Source: Rotaria macrura
Taxonomy: Eukaryota > Rotifera > Eurotatoria > Philodinida > Philodinidae
Direction: 5' to 3'
DNA length: 64,000 nucleotides
Assembly: GCA_900239685.1 (NCBI GenBank)
Contig: OENT01000151.1
Span: 62,001 to 126,000, forward strand
Shown here piece after piece: positions 25,274 through 38,787 of the stretch. The notes beneath the pieces are model-generated. The model was given only the letters and a program-made list of their open reading frames with translations. It searched no databases and was not told the DNA's origin. The position numbers were made by a program, and so were the translations under genes. Positions within the stretch are counted from its first letter, which is position 1, and every line of letters begins with the position of its first letter.

Positions 25274-28200
25274 ATGAATGATACGACAGGTCAGCCTGTT
25301 GTAATCGATGAAGAACTTTATCCAGCACTTATTCAATGTTTTTTTATAGTCGCTATCGGTTATGTAGCTGGTCAATTGCATTTATTAACAACAACACATT
25401 CAATAGGTCTTTCACGTTATATAAGTAACTTCGCTCTACCAGCTGTAGTATTTAAAAATCTCGTTGATGTACAATTTCAAATGGTATCATGGGAATTCAT
25501 AGCATCTGTATTTATTGCCAAAGCATTTGTTTTTATTTTAACAGCTATTCTAACTGGTATTGGTGAACGTCCAAGAAATTTTGCAAGCATAGGTTTATAC
25601 GCAATAATGGCCTCACAAAGTAATGATTTTGCATTGATGTTACCCATAATTGATGCCGTTTACAAACAGTCCCATCCAGAATATGAACGATACATTTATT
25701 TAATAGCTCCGATATCTTTAGTTATACTGAATCCCATCGGTTTGTTCTTAATTGAAATACAAAAGCGTTTAGATGAACAAAAGAAACATCCCCAAGTATC
25801 TATATGGGATCGTTGTCAATTGATAAGGAAGATATTTCGAAATATAAGTCGTAATCCAATTGTTATATGCACTTTACTCGGTGTTATATTAAATCGTATA
25901 TTTCATCAACATTTGCCGCATTTACTTGAATGTATATTAACACCCATAGCACAATCATTTAGCTCAACAGCACTATTCTATCTTGGTTTAAGCATGGCTG
26001 GTAAATTACGTCATCTTCATACACATCTTGTCGTGACCGTATTCGGTCTTAGTATGATTAAATTGATTATATTTCCATTAGTATTACGTCAAGCAGTGTT
26101 TTTACTTGTTAAATCAACTAATGCTACGTTCAATAATACAATCGATTATTCGAATTTTGGTTTCCTCTATGGTACAGCACCAACAGCACCATCAGTCATA
26201 TTCTATATACCAGAAACCAATGCTGCATTACAAGCCATTGCTTCAACAGGTCTTATTATTTCAACCTTGCTTTCTGGACCTATAATGCTCATTTCGGCTA
26301 AAATGATTACTTTAAAAACAGTAGATAATCCAATAGCAGAACCATATAAACCATCGTTACTGAAAACATCGTATGATCTTAGTATAATATCATTACTTTG
26401 TACAATTATTGTTCTTATTGGCTTTTGTTTACGACGAAGTTTACTGAGAAGATCACCATTTCATAAATATACATTTATATTTGTTGGTCTTCAAATGATA
26501 CATGCTATTTGGACAATAGCCATTCAATATATAAACTACCCAATATCATTAAAAGCTGCAGATATCGTCGATATAGGTAAAGAAATTGTCAGATTGAGCT
26601 TTCTGTTAAAAAAATAAGTGAATATTCTCTCTCCCTAGTTTTTCAACAAGAAGAGGTTAAAGTTAGTATTGTAATTAAAAACACTGATATTTATAAATTA
26701 TTAAAACTGCTCACTAGGTTTCATCGAATGACATATGTTGTATTTTTATTGAAATAGTTTTGACATTAAGAAAAAAAAATCGTAAAAATGTTTTTCAGTA
26801 CTTCGATAGATAGTTAAGTGTGCACGTAACCATCATCAACCAATCTATGATAAAAAATGAATGATTTATCGAAAAGTTATCATCTTCAATAAAAATTTCT
26901 ATGAGCACAGTCAACATGATAGATTATTCGCAGTCAAAAATTTTCATTATCTATCTAAGTATCAGATTCTTTCTAGTGAAGTAAAGTAGGGAAACATGAA
27001 ATTAATTTTCATTTCACATAAGTTCTGTCGATGTTTGAAATAATAATTTAGTAGACATGGATTTGGTTCGTACTTAATCATAGACAACTTTCGACTAGAT
27101 CAAAAATGAATTCTATACATTGACATATCTTAACTGTCATGGGACAAAAATACATATGCATGTTTCGCGTCCTGAAACTATTTACTAATTACATGTAGAG
27201 TTTCATCAATCATCATGACACAAACATTCACCAAGACTATTTCATAGTAATATATCAGAAAATATTTACGTTACGTCGTATGTAATATTCCAATCCTCAA
27301 TTGTTGTTGCTTTTTTGTGTGCATATTCTTATAAATTGATACTCTCCGACACAAATGAATAACTATATTCGATTGTCTATTCATTTCAGGTAGTATCCTA
27401 ACAGCTCTGACAACTCGTTCATGGGCAACAAGTATTTCAATTGCTTTAATGATATCGATGTGTTATTCAAGTGAACGTGCTCGTCAATTTTTTTGGTTAT
27501 ATCATTTATTTGGTTGGCTCGTACCATTTTTTACAACTCTTGTAATTTATTGTCAATCATCCATAGATAGGTCTAAAAGTGAACGACATAAAGACACAGA
27601 AACATCTGGAACAGTACAAACTGTTGCTTCAATTTGTTTACTCGCATTATGTATAATACTGACGTCAATAAATCTTTTACGGATTATTCGTCGTGCATAT
27701 CGGTTAAAACAAAATGCACAGAACAAGCGTGCTGCAGATTTATCAATAAATGAGATTCAACCATTAATTAATGGTGAAGATGAATATGATCAAAGTCAAA
27801 CATCCAGTCCATCGACCTCTACAAGTATGATATATTATATGATATTTCTATTGATAATGTTTATCGGGTACGGAAAAGTCAGAAGGACAATAGCGTTTTC
27901 TTTTATATTTGTGAGTATACAATGAATCTGTAGTCGTTTGATAGAAAATATTCCTTTTTTTTTCAAAAAGATACATACGTGTTTATTTTTTATTTTGAAG
28001 AAAAGTGTAATAGATTAAAAATGACTCCAATGTTTTCAGTGTGAACTGATGGACGAAAAAGAGCACTTTTGAATATTTCTTTAAACAGTAATTTTTCTGA
28101 TCTCGACCCAACAATCCAATCTGTTTTTATGTATTTCGATATAATTCAGACTTTGAAAATAAGGAATCTCATGCAACAAAACTTATTAGAAAAGTTTTGC

Positions 28201-30217
28201 CTGACTGCTCAATATGCTTATTTTGTATTTTTGTTTTATTTCAATACAACCTAATCCTTCGTCCTCCTCAATTTATCAGTCACAACATTTTGTTCAGGAT
28301 TGAATTCCACTTCCGACAGCGTGAGAATTACTATTTCATAGGATATGTCTCGTTAGTCAAATACGTGCTTCCCCACAATACCAAGTCAATATCAGTAGAG
28401 AACAATATTACGTGTACTGTTTCTGATCGGTGATTGTACCAAGAATCTTGCAAATGTCTTAAAACACACAGTTTTTTACTCATCGACCATCATGATGGAA
28501 AACTGTAAATATCAACTGATTACTGTAAACAATCGGATATTCTAGTTCAATGATTAGATAAATATTTGTATTATTTTGTTGCCAACCAGGAAATGTTATT
28601 GAGAAGTTCAACAAAACCATTGTGCAAAGCAAACTTTTCTTTGATGAACAGAACTAAAATTTTGTTGTGAATTTTTATTCAATTCATTCACAAAACAACA
28701 ATTTGCTTTTGTCTAGTTTCATCTGAAGAGTGAATTATGTATAGTGGTAGATGAAAATTTTGACAAACCACACATTTCCTATTCTTTATGTCACAATGAA
28801 TCACCAGCAAGAAGATGAAGCAATATTTGTATAATGAAAACTATTTTTTTTGTCAGGCTTGATAAGTTGAAATACGTTGACAAAATTAGTTGGATGAATG
28901 TTGACAGAAACGCAAGACTGTTCTCGAAGAAAAAATAACCTGGAATTCTCATGTCTAGCACAAACTTTACAGAAAAGATTTTCTTAAAAGAAACGACAAA
29001 AAATGTGATCGACTTTTCCACCACATTTCTACATCGAACTTCGTTCAATAGACGCACATCATTAGATCGTTCAGAAGTATTTCCTTGAAGTGAATTTTAT
29101 TTGTTCTGTAAATACAGCAGTTTCTTCAAACAAGTTCTGACTGACATGAGCAATTAGTTTGCGAAAGTCTTTGTTTTCCGAAGATTCGAATATGTATCGT
29201 AGTTTAGGATACTTAAAGTTTTCATTTTTCTATACAGAATCCTTTTTTCCCAGATCTCTCCCTGTTGTAGCAGTCAATAAGAAAACAGAAAAACAGTTTC
29301 TTTCACGTTTTATCCACTGCTAATATATCTATATCTATATCTATATATATATATTATTCTAGATCCACACTTATCGGAAGATAAAACACAACTAATTCGT
29401 CATGCAGTTCTTGTTGGTTTATTGAATATAAATGCATTTGTTGTAAGTTTACTTTTTTAAAACAATATGAAGAATTTGATTTTCTGCTTTTTGCTTCTAG
29501 TGCATATCAGCTTTATCATGGTCCGTATTGGCAAAAAATCATGATGGTATTTATTATGAAGTGCAATTTCTTGATACTGTTTTGCTACATGGTCAAGTAA
29601 AATATGACACACCAACATATCGGTTTACTTCTGATTCCCATTCTATGATGTTTATTTTTTTAATTTTAAGGGTATTATAACATTTCTCGTCTTTTCGCTG
29701 GATGCTGATTTATTATTACCTATAAGTCGAAAGTAAAATCTAATTTTATATTAAATATTCAAATTTTTAGTACAACTTTTTCATAGAATCATTAAACTAT
29801 TGAATCGTTGTGGTTTTAAAATAAAATTTCGTCGACATCCCGGCATTCGTAAATCTTCAGACAATGATAACTTACTTGATTTTAAAAGAAAAATTCAGCC
29901 AAATTTTACTCGACATTTGCTATTAGCACAGAGGTGAGAAAATAATTAAATAAAAAGAAAATAAATAAATAATTTATTCTAACTTCAATTTTTTTATTGT
30001 TCACAGTATGAATGATTCAACGACAGTAATGGAAACAGTATTTAGGAAATCTGACTTTTGTCAATGGCTTATTACAATTGGTTACATGGAAAATGAATCC
30101 AAAGCTCATAAATATTGTGATGAACTTGTTCATGAAAGACACATTATTTGTATTGATCATATACAAAATGAACCAAGTCAACATACGGGTGATAGCTGGT
30201 ATACTTTCTCCAAATAA
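25274..30217 (+). CDS. GPR155: GPR155/LYCHOS: PIN-like transporter fused to 7TM and DEP domain
   Basis: The human protein is a lysosomal cholesterol sensor that signals to mTORC1 (family knowledge). Exons: 25274-26576, 27390-27824, 29363-29442, 29501-29596, 29671-29732, 29787-29933, 30007-30217; 777 aa (human about 870). Seen: a large first exon encoding an auxin-carrier/PIN-like domain (GYVAGQLHLLT, YISNFALPAVVFKNL, MASQSNDFALMLPI, GTAPTAPSVIFYIPE); a second membrane block beginning in the same exon (YKPSLLKTSYDLSIISLLCT); then SLDADLLLPISR; and a C-terminal DEP domain (FCQWLITIGYMENESKAHKYCDELVHER). The ATG at 25274 is preferred over an in-frame one at 25232 because a splice-acceptor-like TTTCTTGAAG ends 3 nt before it. 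The exon 2 end (27824) was set by phase; GT at 27913 is a stronger-looking donor but does not join in frame. The Asn/Ser-rich linker in exon 2 is lineage-specific. Confidence 0.88.
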
Positions 30218-33200
30218 AATCGAACACAATCATGTTTGATTTTACGGTATGTATTTTTTTCGACATACTATTTTACATATTTTGTGATTGTTTTCAAATA
30301 GATACGATGATATACTATATTCTTTTGTATTTTTTTTATGAATTGATTTTTATTTTTATTTTGTATAAAATCGTTTATTTATTTTTATTTTGCTTCTATG
30401 TAAACAAAAGATAGTGTGTAATAAAGGAAACTTGTCGACAAGTCAACAATCAAATAATAAAGATAAACATATGTTGTTCGTTATTTACTATGCTACTGAA
30501 TATGGTTTTTTGCTAAATCAAAATAAATATAATGCGTAGATAGCCTCAACACATACTGTTTTCATATGATGAATAGAGCAAATGAAAAAAAAATCTTCAC
30601 GGAAGTTATTAGAATATTATCATACTATATAATGATAATGATATTTTAATATGACACGTACTTCTTTAAATGAAATGCCATGAGCATATTCCTTGAATAT
30701 ATTTATTAAGTTAATCAGAAGATGTAGTAGCGAAGTAAACGTTTTTACGGTGATTACTTGGCTTGCTGGTGAGAATTAGAATGATTTGTTCTCGATTGAA
30801 GAAAACTTTCTCTTCAGAAAAGCTGAACATGTTTTATATGTTTGTTTTCAAACGACATTGCCTAATACTCAAAATTTTCATGTTGTAGAAAATAGATGTT
30901 GAGATACCTCGTCATTTATTACGTAATAGCTCTTTGAAAAAATATAACACTCTACTTTTTCTGTTAAAGCAAAGACTAGACTATTGACAATATACTTCTT
31001 TAGGAAAAAGTTCGATGGTATACGTTCTGAATCATGCAACTGAATTTTTCTTTAGAAATCAACATTTTTACTGTTTATTATTCTCTGACGTAGGAATGGG
31101 ATAATATACTTAGTTGTAAGATCTAAGAGATAAAAACGAATCAGAATATATCATATTTATTCATGAAAATTGAATTCTGAGAGATAAGATCGATTGTATT
31201 TATTTTGAAATCAATTAGAATGAGAACGTTTCTTTTATGATGTGAATTAATTACATCTAGAATTTGATTCCTCCTTTTTTTATCGACTTTCAATGGATCA
31301 CTCTATTTCGAGATATAGATGAACCCATAACGATTCGAGTATATCTACATAACTATCATTGAAATTGTGCTTGGTTAATAATCGCACCATGCCGGTAACA
31401 ATGCTAATCAAAATTGACATGGCTTTATTTTTAACGTAGATTATTATATGTCGTCGAATTGAAGTATTCAACAAATATAATCTTATGGCAAATGCTATCA
31501 CCCACAATATCTCAAAAAGATCAAGAAGCAAACAAATCTTTTATTTAATCTGTAAACCAATACTGCTGTGTGTGATTTCAGGAGCATAGATAATAACCTT
31601 TACGTTAATATGTGGATTGAGTTTCATTCGATACATATAACAAAATGCTAATGAGCGAGAAATATATGTTATTCGATCAACAAGTAAAATATATATGTAT
31701 GTTTTATTATCATAATACGGATGATTTTTTAATAAATTGCAATAAAAATAACGATGAACAATGGTTTTTCATTGAAATTCTTTATCATCTTGACATTTGT
31801 AATTTATCTAGAGCCATTCGATAAGTCAAATTTGTACGCTTATTAGAATGCTAACGTTCGTAAATAAAAATATTCAAAATTATAAATTGTGCACGTATGT
31901 CGTTAATGTCAAAACGATTAATACTATCAGGTTAGATCATAACAATTCATAAGAAGTAGCTATACGTTTTAAGTGTTTTTGTAGATGTTCTAGGTCATTT
32001 TCAGACGACGATAATGTTTTGCAACAGATGTGAATATGATTAGAAAAAGAGAAACAAAAACTAATGTAAATGAAGAAATTGCCATAAAAAAGATATTGAT
32101 AGTGAGTAGTGTATAAAAATATTTCTTTGAATCTAATCTATTAGAAGTATCGCGTGGCAAATAGTAAAAACAACAATATTCATATTCGTATTAAAAAATT
32201 TAATCATCGATTCTATCAAATTTCGTACATACAATTAATTAAGATAATAATATTAATAATGGATTTTTTTTTCTAGATAACATTCATGAATTCTGTTTGC
32301 GTTAACTACAACAGCAATAAAACAATCAACAAGAAGAGAAAAAAGGGTGTGCGACAAGCGCAAACGTTTGTCTTTTTCTTCTTGCCCTTATACTTTCTTT
32401 TTATTGTTATTATACAGGCGTGAAACTTTACCATGCTCTCACTTATAAACGCAAGGAAGTATTAACGGTTATGTTTTGTTTCCTTTACATAGTTTTCATT
32501 TCATTGTACTATTGTTGCTGATCTATCAATCAATATTATTTTACGCACGAATACCTATACTGTGCATTGCGTATTAGTCATTGTATTTACATGTGTGTGT
32601 GAGTATGTGTGTGTGTTGAGAAGAAAAATATGATCAAGTTAGATTTTTTTTCTGTTCTTTCAATTTCTATGCAAATATCTGTCATGAAAAAACAGCCATT
32701 AACGCTGTTTTAGTCACAATGCATACCTCATTTATTGAGCAATTATCAAGAAAGTATAATTGTCTTTTTTACTCGAAGATAAAACTAAGATAAGAGAAGT
32801 GAATCATGATAAGTATCGTTATAAATATCATCAAAGAGCTTTCTAAGTTTATTTCTCGAAATAGATTCATGAGACTATTGGACAAGTATTCTACACTTAT
32901 TCTCTTTAATTTTTTCCAGATAGAAGCAGAGCCGAAGCAGGAAACAAATTAATATTTTGATTTCAACACGCTAACAACCATGTACGCATCCAAGCAATAT
33001 TAAGTCTATGATGATTGATCTTCATATATGTGAGAATAACAAGCGAAACATTTAATGCCGATGAGGATAAAAAATATACTCGCGGTGGCAAATGGCCCAT
33101 ACAAAGGAATACAAACAACACAATGTGTTAGAAAAAGTAGCAGCTGCACCGTAACAAAGTAAGATTAGAAGCTATTTTTCTTGCTTTTTTTATCTATGTC

Positions 33201-33892
33201 TTCCATATTTGCTAATGATATTTTGTTAATCGTACAAATAGTTCTTGTTACGCATAGAAATGAGGCTACTTTATTATGACTTGTACACAAGTAAAAGCAA
33301 ACGAAGTCATATAACAGATAGTACTCATTGTTTTCATCGTCTTGCGAATACTTGGATTCTATTCAAAATCAATCCATGGTGATAAATCTACTTCTAAGAT
33401 ATCCTATACCCTACTAAAAACAAGCACACCGATGTATCTGTGCATGTATGTATATTTGACTAACATACAATGTTCATTGAATTTCAATTTTTATCCTTTT
33501 TTTTATAACACATACGAATATTTTGTGTCACTGTTCTTTGTCTACTTTTCTTTTCGAGTCTTTCTCTCGCTCTTTCTCGTTCTCTCCTGCTCTCTCGTTT
33601 TCTCTATTATTGTTCTTTTATTTTGCACGATGTATGCCGAGCATACACATGGGTATGCTGTTGTGTTGCCATTGCATTTTACATATGCGTAAGCGGCGCA
33701 TATTTTAATAGCTGTCGTTTTTACCTGTTCCTTTTTCTTTTGCTACTCCCTTTCTTACCGTTCTGTTAAATGATTCGTAAGATATTCGACGACAACTGTT
33801 TATGTCAACTAAGCACATTTCGTAAGAAATTTCATCGTTTCAGATAAAAATTTCAATTTTTTAAAAGTATTATGTACGGGATTTAAAAACAA
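30218..33892. other. Non-coding interval, GPR155 to calcium sensor
   Basis: About 3.7 kb of AT-rich sequence with no coding region I can support. It includes the GPR155 3' UTR, a polypyrimidine stretch near 33540-33605 and an AG acceptor-like TTTCAG at 33843, 49 nt before the next ATG. Confidence 0.5.
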
Positions 33893-35919
33893 ATGGGCAA
33901 TAAATCTTCCAAAAATAATATAATTACCGAACCATTGACTAGAGAAGCAATTACTGAGCTTTGTCAAACAACTGGATTTACAGAAGATGAATTACAAGTT
34001 TGGCATAAGTAATTACTTACTATCGTTGTTTTTTTTTCTTTTCATCCACTGATATTATCATTTACATTCATAATCAGTCCTTTTGTTTTTTTTTGTATAG
34101 AAACTTTTATAAAGATTGTCCAGATGGTAGATTAACATTCAGACAATTCGAGCATGAATACACGAAATTGATGGGAAGACCTACACAAAAAACAGCCGAA
34201 TATATTAGACATATGTTTAATGTTTATGATGAAGATGGCAATGAATATATTGATTTTAAGTAAGAGTAGAGAATTGTTAGTTCTATTCGAAATCAACTTA
34301 AAGAAAAGATATTCTTTTGCTCTGTGGTTATATGTTCAATTAGAAAAACGAAAAAGAACGATACAGAAAATGATTTCTAACAATAATCATAGATGGTATA
34401 AAATTTACAGCTACCCTTTTGAGAATAAGCACTCAAGTTTTGTATATGAACGTCTCGATAATATTATTCATTTCAGTATTTCGATCAACTTGTCATTAAA
34501 TTGTTACATTGATTTAGAGAAGAAGAACTTGAGAATTTATAAGTATACGAAAGAATGAAAAAAAAACAGGAAAAACTGTTTTACGAAGAATGAGAGAAAT
34601 AATTGAAATCGATGATAGTACCATTCGTCTCTATGGTTTAAATGCAAAAATGCCAAAGGGAAGTATATGAAACTGCTCTATGTGAGAAATAAACTGAGAC
34701 AATAATCAAAATATATAAGTTGCCAAGAAACAAAATCATGAAACGATTCACATTCGTTTCAATTATCAAGAACATTCAATTTAGACGTTATATTTTATAC
34801 GACGACATCTAACTTTACAGCTGTATAAATTATTATTTTTCTCTTTTCATTACTCAGCATGTATTTTCTTTCGAAAGAGACTGTACTTCATAATCAATTC
34901 TATAAATACATAGTTGATACTGATAACTAAATGAAATCACTGATTTTATTTGATTTAGAGAATTTGTGATGGCTTTATCAGCTGCATCGGCTGTTAATCG
35001 TCTACGTCTTGTTGAAACACTTTTCCATGTATTCGATTTAGATAAAGATGGGAAAATAACAAAAGAAGAAATCGGTAAAATGTTGCATACACTTGTCGAT
35101 GTCACTGATTCGAATGACAAACAGAAACATTCTGATCACAATCAAAAAGCAAAGAAAAATAGTTTACAACAACGTATTGATGATGCATTCAATGAATTAA
35201 ATGCAAATGATGATGATCATATAACCAAAGATGAATTCATTGATTGGTACATGAAATCAGGTCTGATATCGGATGTACAATCAGAAGAAATTAATGCTCC
35301 CGATTCAGCACGCATTCAAAAGATTGGTAAAAAATCTCAAAAAATATTAAAACAATCAGCACATAGCAAATCAAATAATGAACAAGACGAATCACGCACA
35401 CATGGTTCACGGCTAATACGTCATATGTCTAAAATGACTGAACGAAAAGCAGAGCCAAGAGATGACAATGAAGATGACTATAATGATAATAACTATTATA
35501 ATAACCATAATAATAATCATCCAACCACTGTGTCGTCAGATCATTATTTTAATGATAATGACATTCAAGACGAACGAAGATTTAGTAATCCAGATATACG
35601 TGTAATACCAAGTTCCAATGATATGAATGCAACGGAGTCAGCAAAAAATGAACGTTGGGAACATTTATTTAATTCTGTTCTTGGACAAATCCGTTCGCAA
35701 CGTGCCAAAGAACAACAAACAACTTCTAACGAAACAAGTAACTCAAAAACATGGAAGCAGGAAGGTGAAGAAAAACTCAAAGTTGAATATAGGCGACAAA
35801 AAGATAATGGTAGAGAAAACCCATCGTATGTATCAAGCACAAATTTAGTATTGCAACGACCAAGAATAACATCAGGAGAACGTTCACCATCTCCTGACGT
35901 AGTTACTATTCGATTGTAA
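33893..35919 (+). CDS. Neuronal calcium sensor family EF-hand protein with long C-terminal extension
   Basis: Exons 33893-34008, 34101-34259 and 34959-35919; 411 aa, about twice the usual 190-200 aa of recoverin/NCS-1/VILIP/KChIP proteins. Seen: MGNKSSK, an N-myristoylation signal; LTREAITELCQTTGFTEDEL; a degenerate EF1 (DCPDGRLTFRQFE) as is typical of the family; EF2 DEDGNEYIDFKE with the ligand positions filled but Gly at 4 instead of 6; canonical EF3 DLDKDGKITKEE; EF4 NANDDDHITKDE. After about residue 190 comes a hydrophilic, low-complexity tail of ~210 residues rich in Asn, Asp, Ser, Lys and Arg (an N/D/Y/H run near 35480-35530) that I do not recognise. The tail is in the same exon as EF3 and EF4, so it is not a mis-joined neighbour. 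A Ca2+-switched membrane sensor is likely; the partner is unknown. Confidence 0.8.
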
Positions 35920-37404
35920 CGAATGTCTTCCGTGTTTATTTATTTGTTTGTTTTTTCGTCTTGTCTTCCAATTTAAAAAAAATAAATTACCCTTGTGATA
36001 TTAATGGTAAATTTTAACAATTCATATTTAATATTAATAATTCTCTTGTGTCTTATCTTGATAATTATTTTCTTACTTGTAGTTATATATACTATTATTC
36101 GTTTTTTTCTTTTTTATTTTCAGCGTTACTTTTAACAATAAATTTCTTTGTAAATGAGTTTTGATACAAAATAGAGAACAAATGAGAATTATCATTGTTC
36201 ATATTTACTTGCAAATCAATCAAAACAAAAATAAAATAAGACAAATATATGCTACTTAAAATCTCAATGAAGAAGAATAAATTAACATTTTGCAGATTTT
36301 ATGTTTCTTTCTAATTTACAGACAAAAAAATGTCATGTTGAAAATTAAACCTGAGTTATTGACTTATGCATTTGTAATAGAAACGAACTATAATCATGCC
36401 TATTAATGACGTCTAGTGAGAAAAATATCAAATACTAATGTTTATTTAGCGCATTTCGTCAAATCTATTTATAGAGAGCAAATATTATTATTTCATATTT
36501 TCAAAAGAATAATTACGTAGGTCAATTTTAAAATTTTTTTATGTGGAATGAAGTTTTTTTTCTTGAAAATTTTCCTATAAGACGTAGTAGGTTCAAAAAT
36601 CAATTATCTGCAACTATAAGGTATAGATAGTAAATTCCCTAGTTTTGTTTTACAATAATAATCCCGAGAAGCCTTGCATTTTATACACTAAAAATGATAA
36701 GATTTTGGCGCAGCCCATGGGATCAGGAAGTGATTAAGTATTTGTCTTTTTTTTCTACAAAAATCTATAAATGAAACAAAATTCACTAGAGAATGAGCAA
36801 GCGGTAAGATTAATATCCACTTGTGCTTATTGAAAAAAATCCTTAGTGTAATTATCATGAATCAAAGCTACATAAAATGATCCAGTGACCAAAGTTAATC
36901 AAAGGAAGAACTAATCATGGCTTTAACAGGTTGGTACGAAACGATCGACTAGACAATGAAAAAAATACTTATCTAGGTGTTTCATCGTTCGAAGCAATTC
37001 TATTTGTTGATAAATGTAAACAATATGATGAACTTTATTAAAAGCACGTTCTTATCATTTCGATTTAAATATTTTGTTGTTCATGATTTTTCGATAAGTA
37101 CATTTAGTTAGAATCTAAATCTCTTTCACTATATAAATAATATTCGAAAAAGAAACATGTAATACAAGGATTCTTTTTCATATTCATAAATTCTTATGTC
37201 AATAATATAAATTCACTCTATTGTTTATTCAATGAGCTAATGATTACGTCATCATGCTTATTAGGATTGCCCTTCATTTGAAAAATATTACTCATATCGT
37301 CAATGTTAATGTTAACATACATGTTTCAAGTAGCAAAAATAATCTACGTTTTTTATTTATTTTTTCTTTATTTTCCGAATACATGAAAATTCATTATCAC
37401 GCTA
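35920..37404. other. Non-coding interval between convergent genes
   Basis: 1.5 kb of AT-rich DNA with candidate AATAAA signals just after the calcium-sensor stop (near 35980). No coding region supported. Confidence 0.5.
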
Positions 37405-38019
37405 TCAAATCCTTGCAAAGAATTCACCATTTTTAATAAAAAACACAATGTCATCGTTAGCCATGAGCTCTTCATTAATACAAATTTCATCAATAAATTG
37501 ATGTAATAATTCTTTCGATTGTGATGATGCTGTCGAAAGAACTTTTCTTTCTGAATCCTCTGTTATTTGTTCTTGTTGTGTGCGTTGTAAGGAAGAGTTT
37601 AGCATACCTAATGAATGACTGCGCATTGGCGATTCAGTTGATGTTGTTAAGCCATTATTTCTTGTAGCATTCGGCGTGGAATCATCATTATAATGAAAAG
37701 CTACACGAAGTCTTTTAACATGTAAATCTGTTTCAGAATTATTGTGAACAATAATTTTTGAACGAAATTGTTTTGGCTGAATTTGATCATTCATCATAAA
37801 ACGAATGGGTTTCAAAGAGGAATCAATATTATAATCCGGAGACGTTTCGCCTATAAAATGTCGCTCTTCAGCTTTACATTCAATACGAAAAGATTGTAAT
37901 GGAGAAAAACGAGAAGGATACCAATCGTTATTAGGATTGTTAAATATTCTTCTCTGTGAATTGGGTTGTTGCTGTTGTGAATATTCTGATACGAGAGATT
38001 CTTGTTCTTGATACGTCAT
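37405..38019 (-). CDS. Unrecognised 204-aa protein
   Basis: A single open exon of 204 codons with coding-like composition: Gln/Ser/Asn-rich N-terminus, a basic middle (FRSKIIVHNNSETDLHVKRL), Ser/Thr-rich linker and a conserved-looking C-terminal helix (SKELLHQFIDEICINEELM then DDIVFFIKNGEF). I do not recognise the family. A polypyrimidine tract and AG (38028-38029) stand 8 nt before the ATG, as in other genes here, which supports the start and a real gene. No membrane segment or signal peptide. It may be a regulatory or adaptor protein, but nothing in the sequence settles that. Confidence 0.6.
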   Translation of the reverse strand: MTYQEQESLVSEYSQQQQPNSQRRIFNNPNNDWYPSRFSPLQSFRIECKAEERHFIGETSPDYNIDSSLKPIRFMMNDQIQPKQFRSKIIVHNNSETDLHVKRLRVAFHYNDDSTPNATRNNGLTTSTESPMRSHSLGMLNSSLQRTQQEQITEDSERKVLSTASSQSKELLHQFIDEICINEELMANDDIVFFIKNGEFFARI

Positions 38020-38754
38020 TTATGGGCCTATAAAAAAAAAAGAAAGGATGATAAATTTTAAAACAAGAATACCTTTAAATCTGTGGCATTCTTCTGGCTT
38101 TGTTTTCTTTCTTTTCACTGTCTGCTATCTATAAATGCGAACAGCACTCCTCAATTTATTTTATGGAAAAAATAAATAAATTCTCTATTATACTTTCTTT
38201 CTTTCATTCACTCTTTTTTCGTGTTATATGTTTTATTAAACAAAATAAATGTTTTCAACTTTGGTATACTTGAATATTATGAATTCTTACGCTCTTTAAT
38301 AATGTTTGATCATAATATGATTTGTAACAATAAGTAAGAGCTCACGATTGTTTGAGGAAATCTTAATGCAATTTTTTCATTCATTTCTAAAAGCCACTAT
38401 GTACCATGTCAAAAGTAAATACTATTTTTCTTTTTCTCTTCTTTTCCTTTTCACTTTTACTCTCACACACACTTAGTTATCAGTATTCGACACTGTTGAC
38501 AGACAAACACACATATGCATACATTGCATCCTATGACGGTAGACACAAACCACTTGTGCGTGTATGTATGTGGCGAGTTTCGAAGATTATTGTTGGGTAA
38601 TGTTAATGGTTCTTTCATTTCGTACGGCATCTCCATTTAAATCAGACGACGTAGAGTATTGCTTTTCATCGAAAAACAACAACAATAATAGAGGCTTTGA
38701 AACGTAGAATAGATGCATATTGAAGACGAAAGTCTTACTTGTACTGTTGAAGAT

Positions 38755-38787
<33 letters not shown>

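Noticed and set aside
27825..27925. Extension of GPR155 exon 2 to the strong GTGAGT at 27913
   Set aside because: Does not join in phase with exon 3; the GT at 27825 does.
28069..28433. Short plus-strand frames in the GPR155 intron
   Set aside because: Overlapping, hydrophobic or low-complexity, with no splice or domain support.
33342..33708. Phe/Ser/Leu-rich frames over a polypyrimidine stretch
   Set aside because: Composition reflects the TTC/TCT-rich DNA rather than a protein; no domain.
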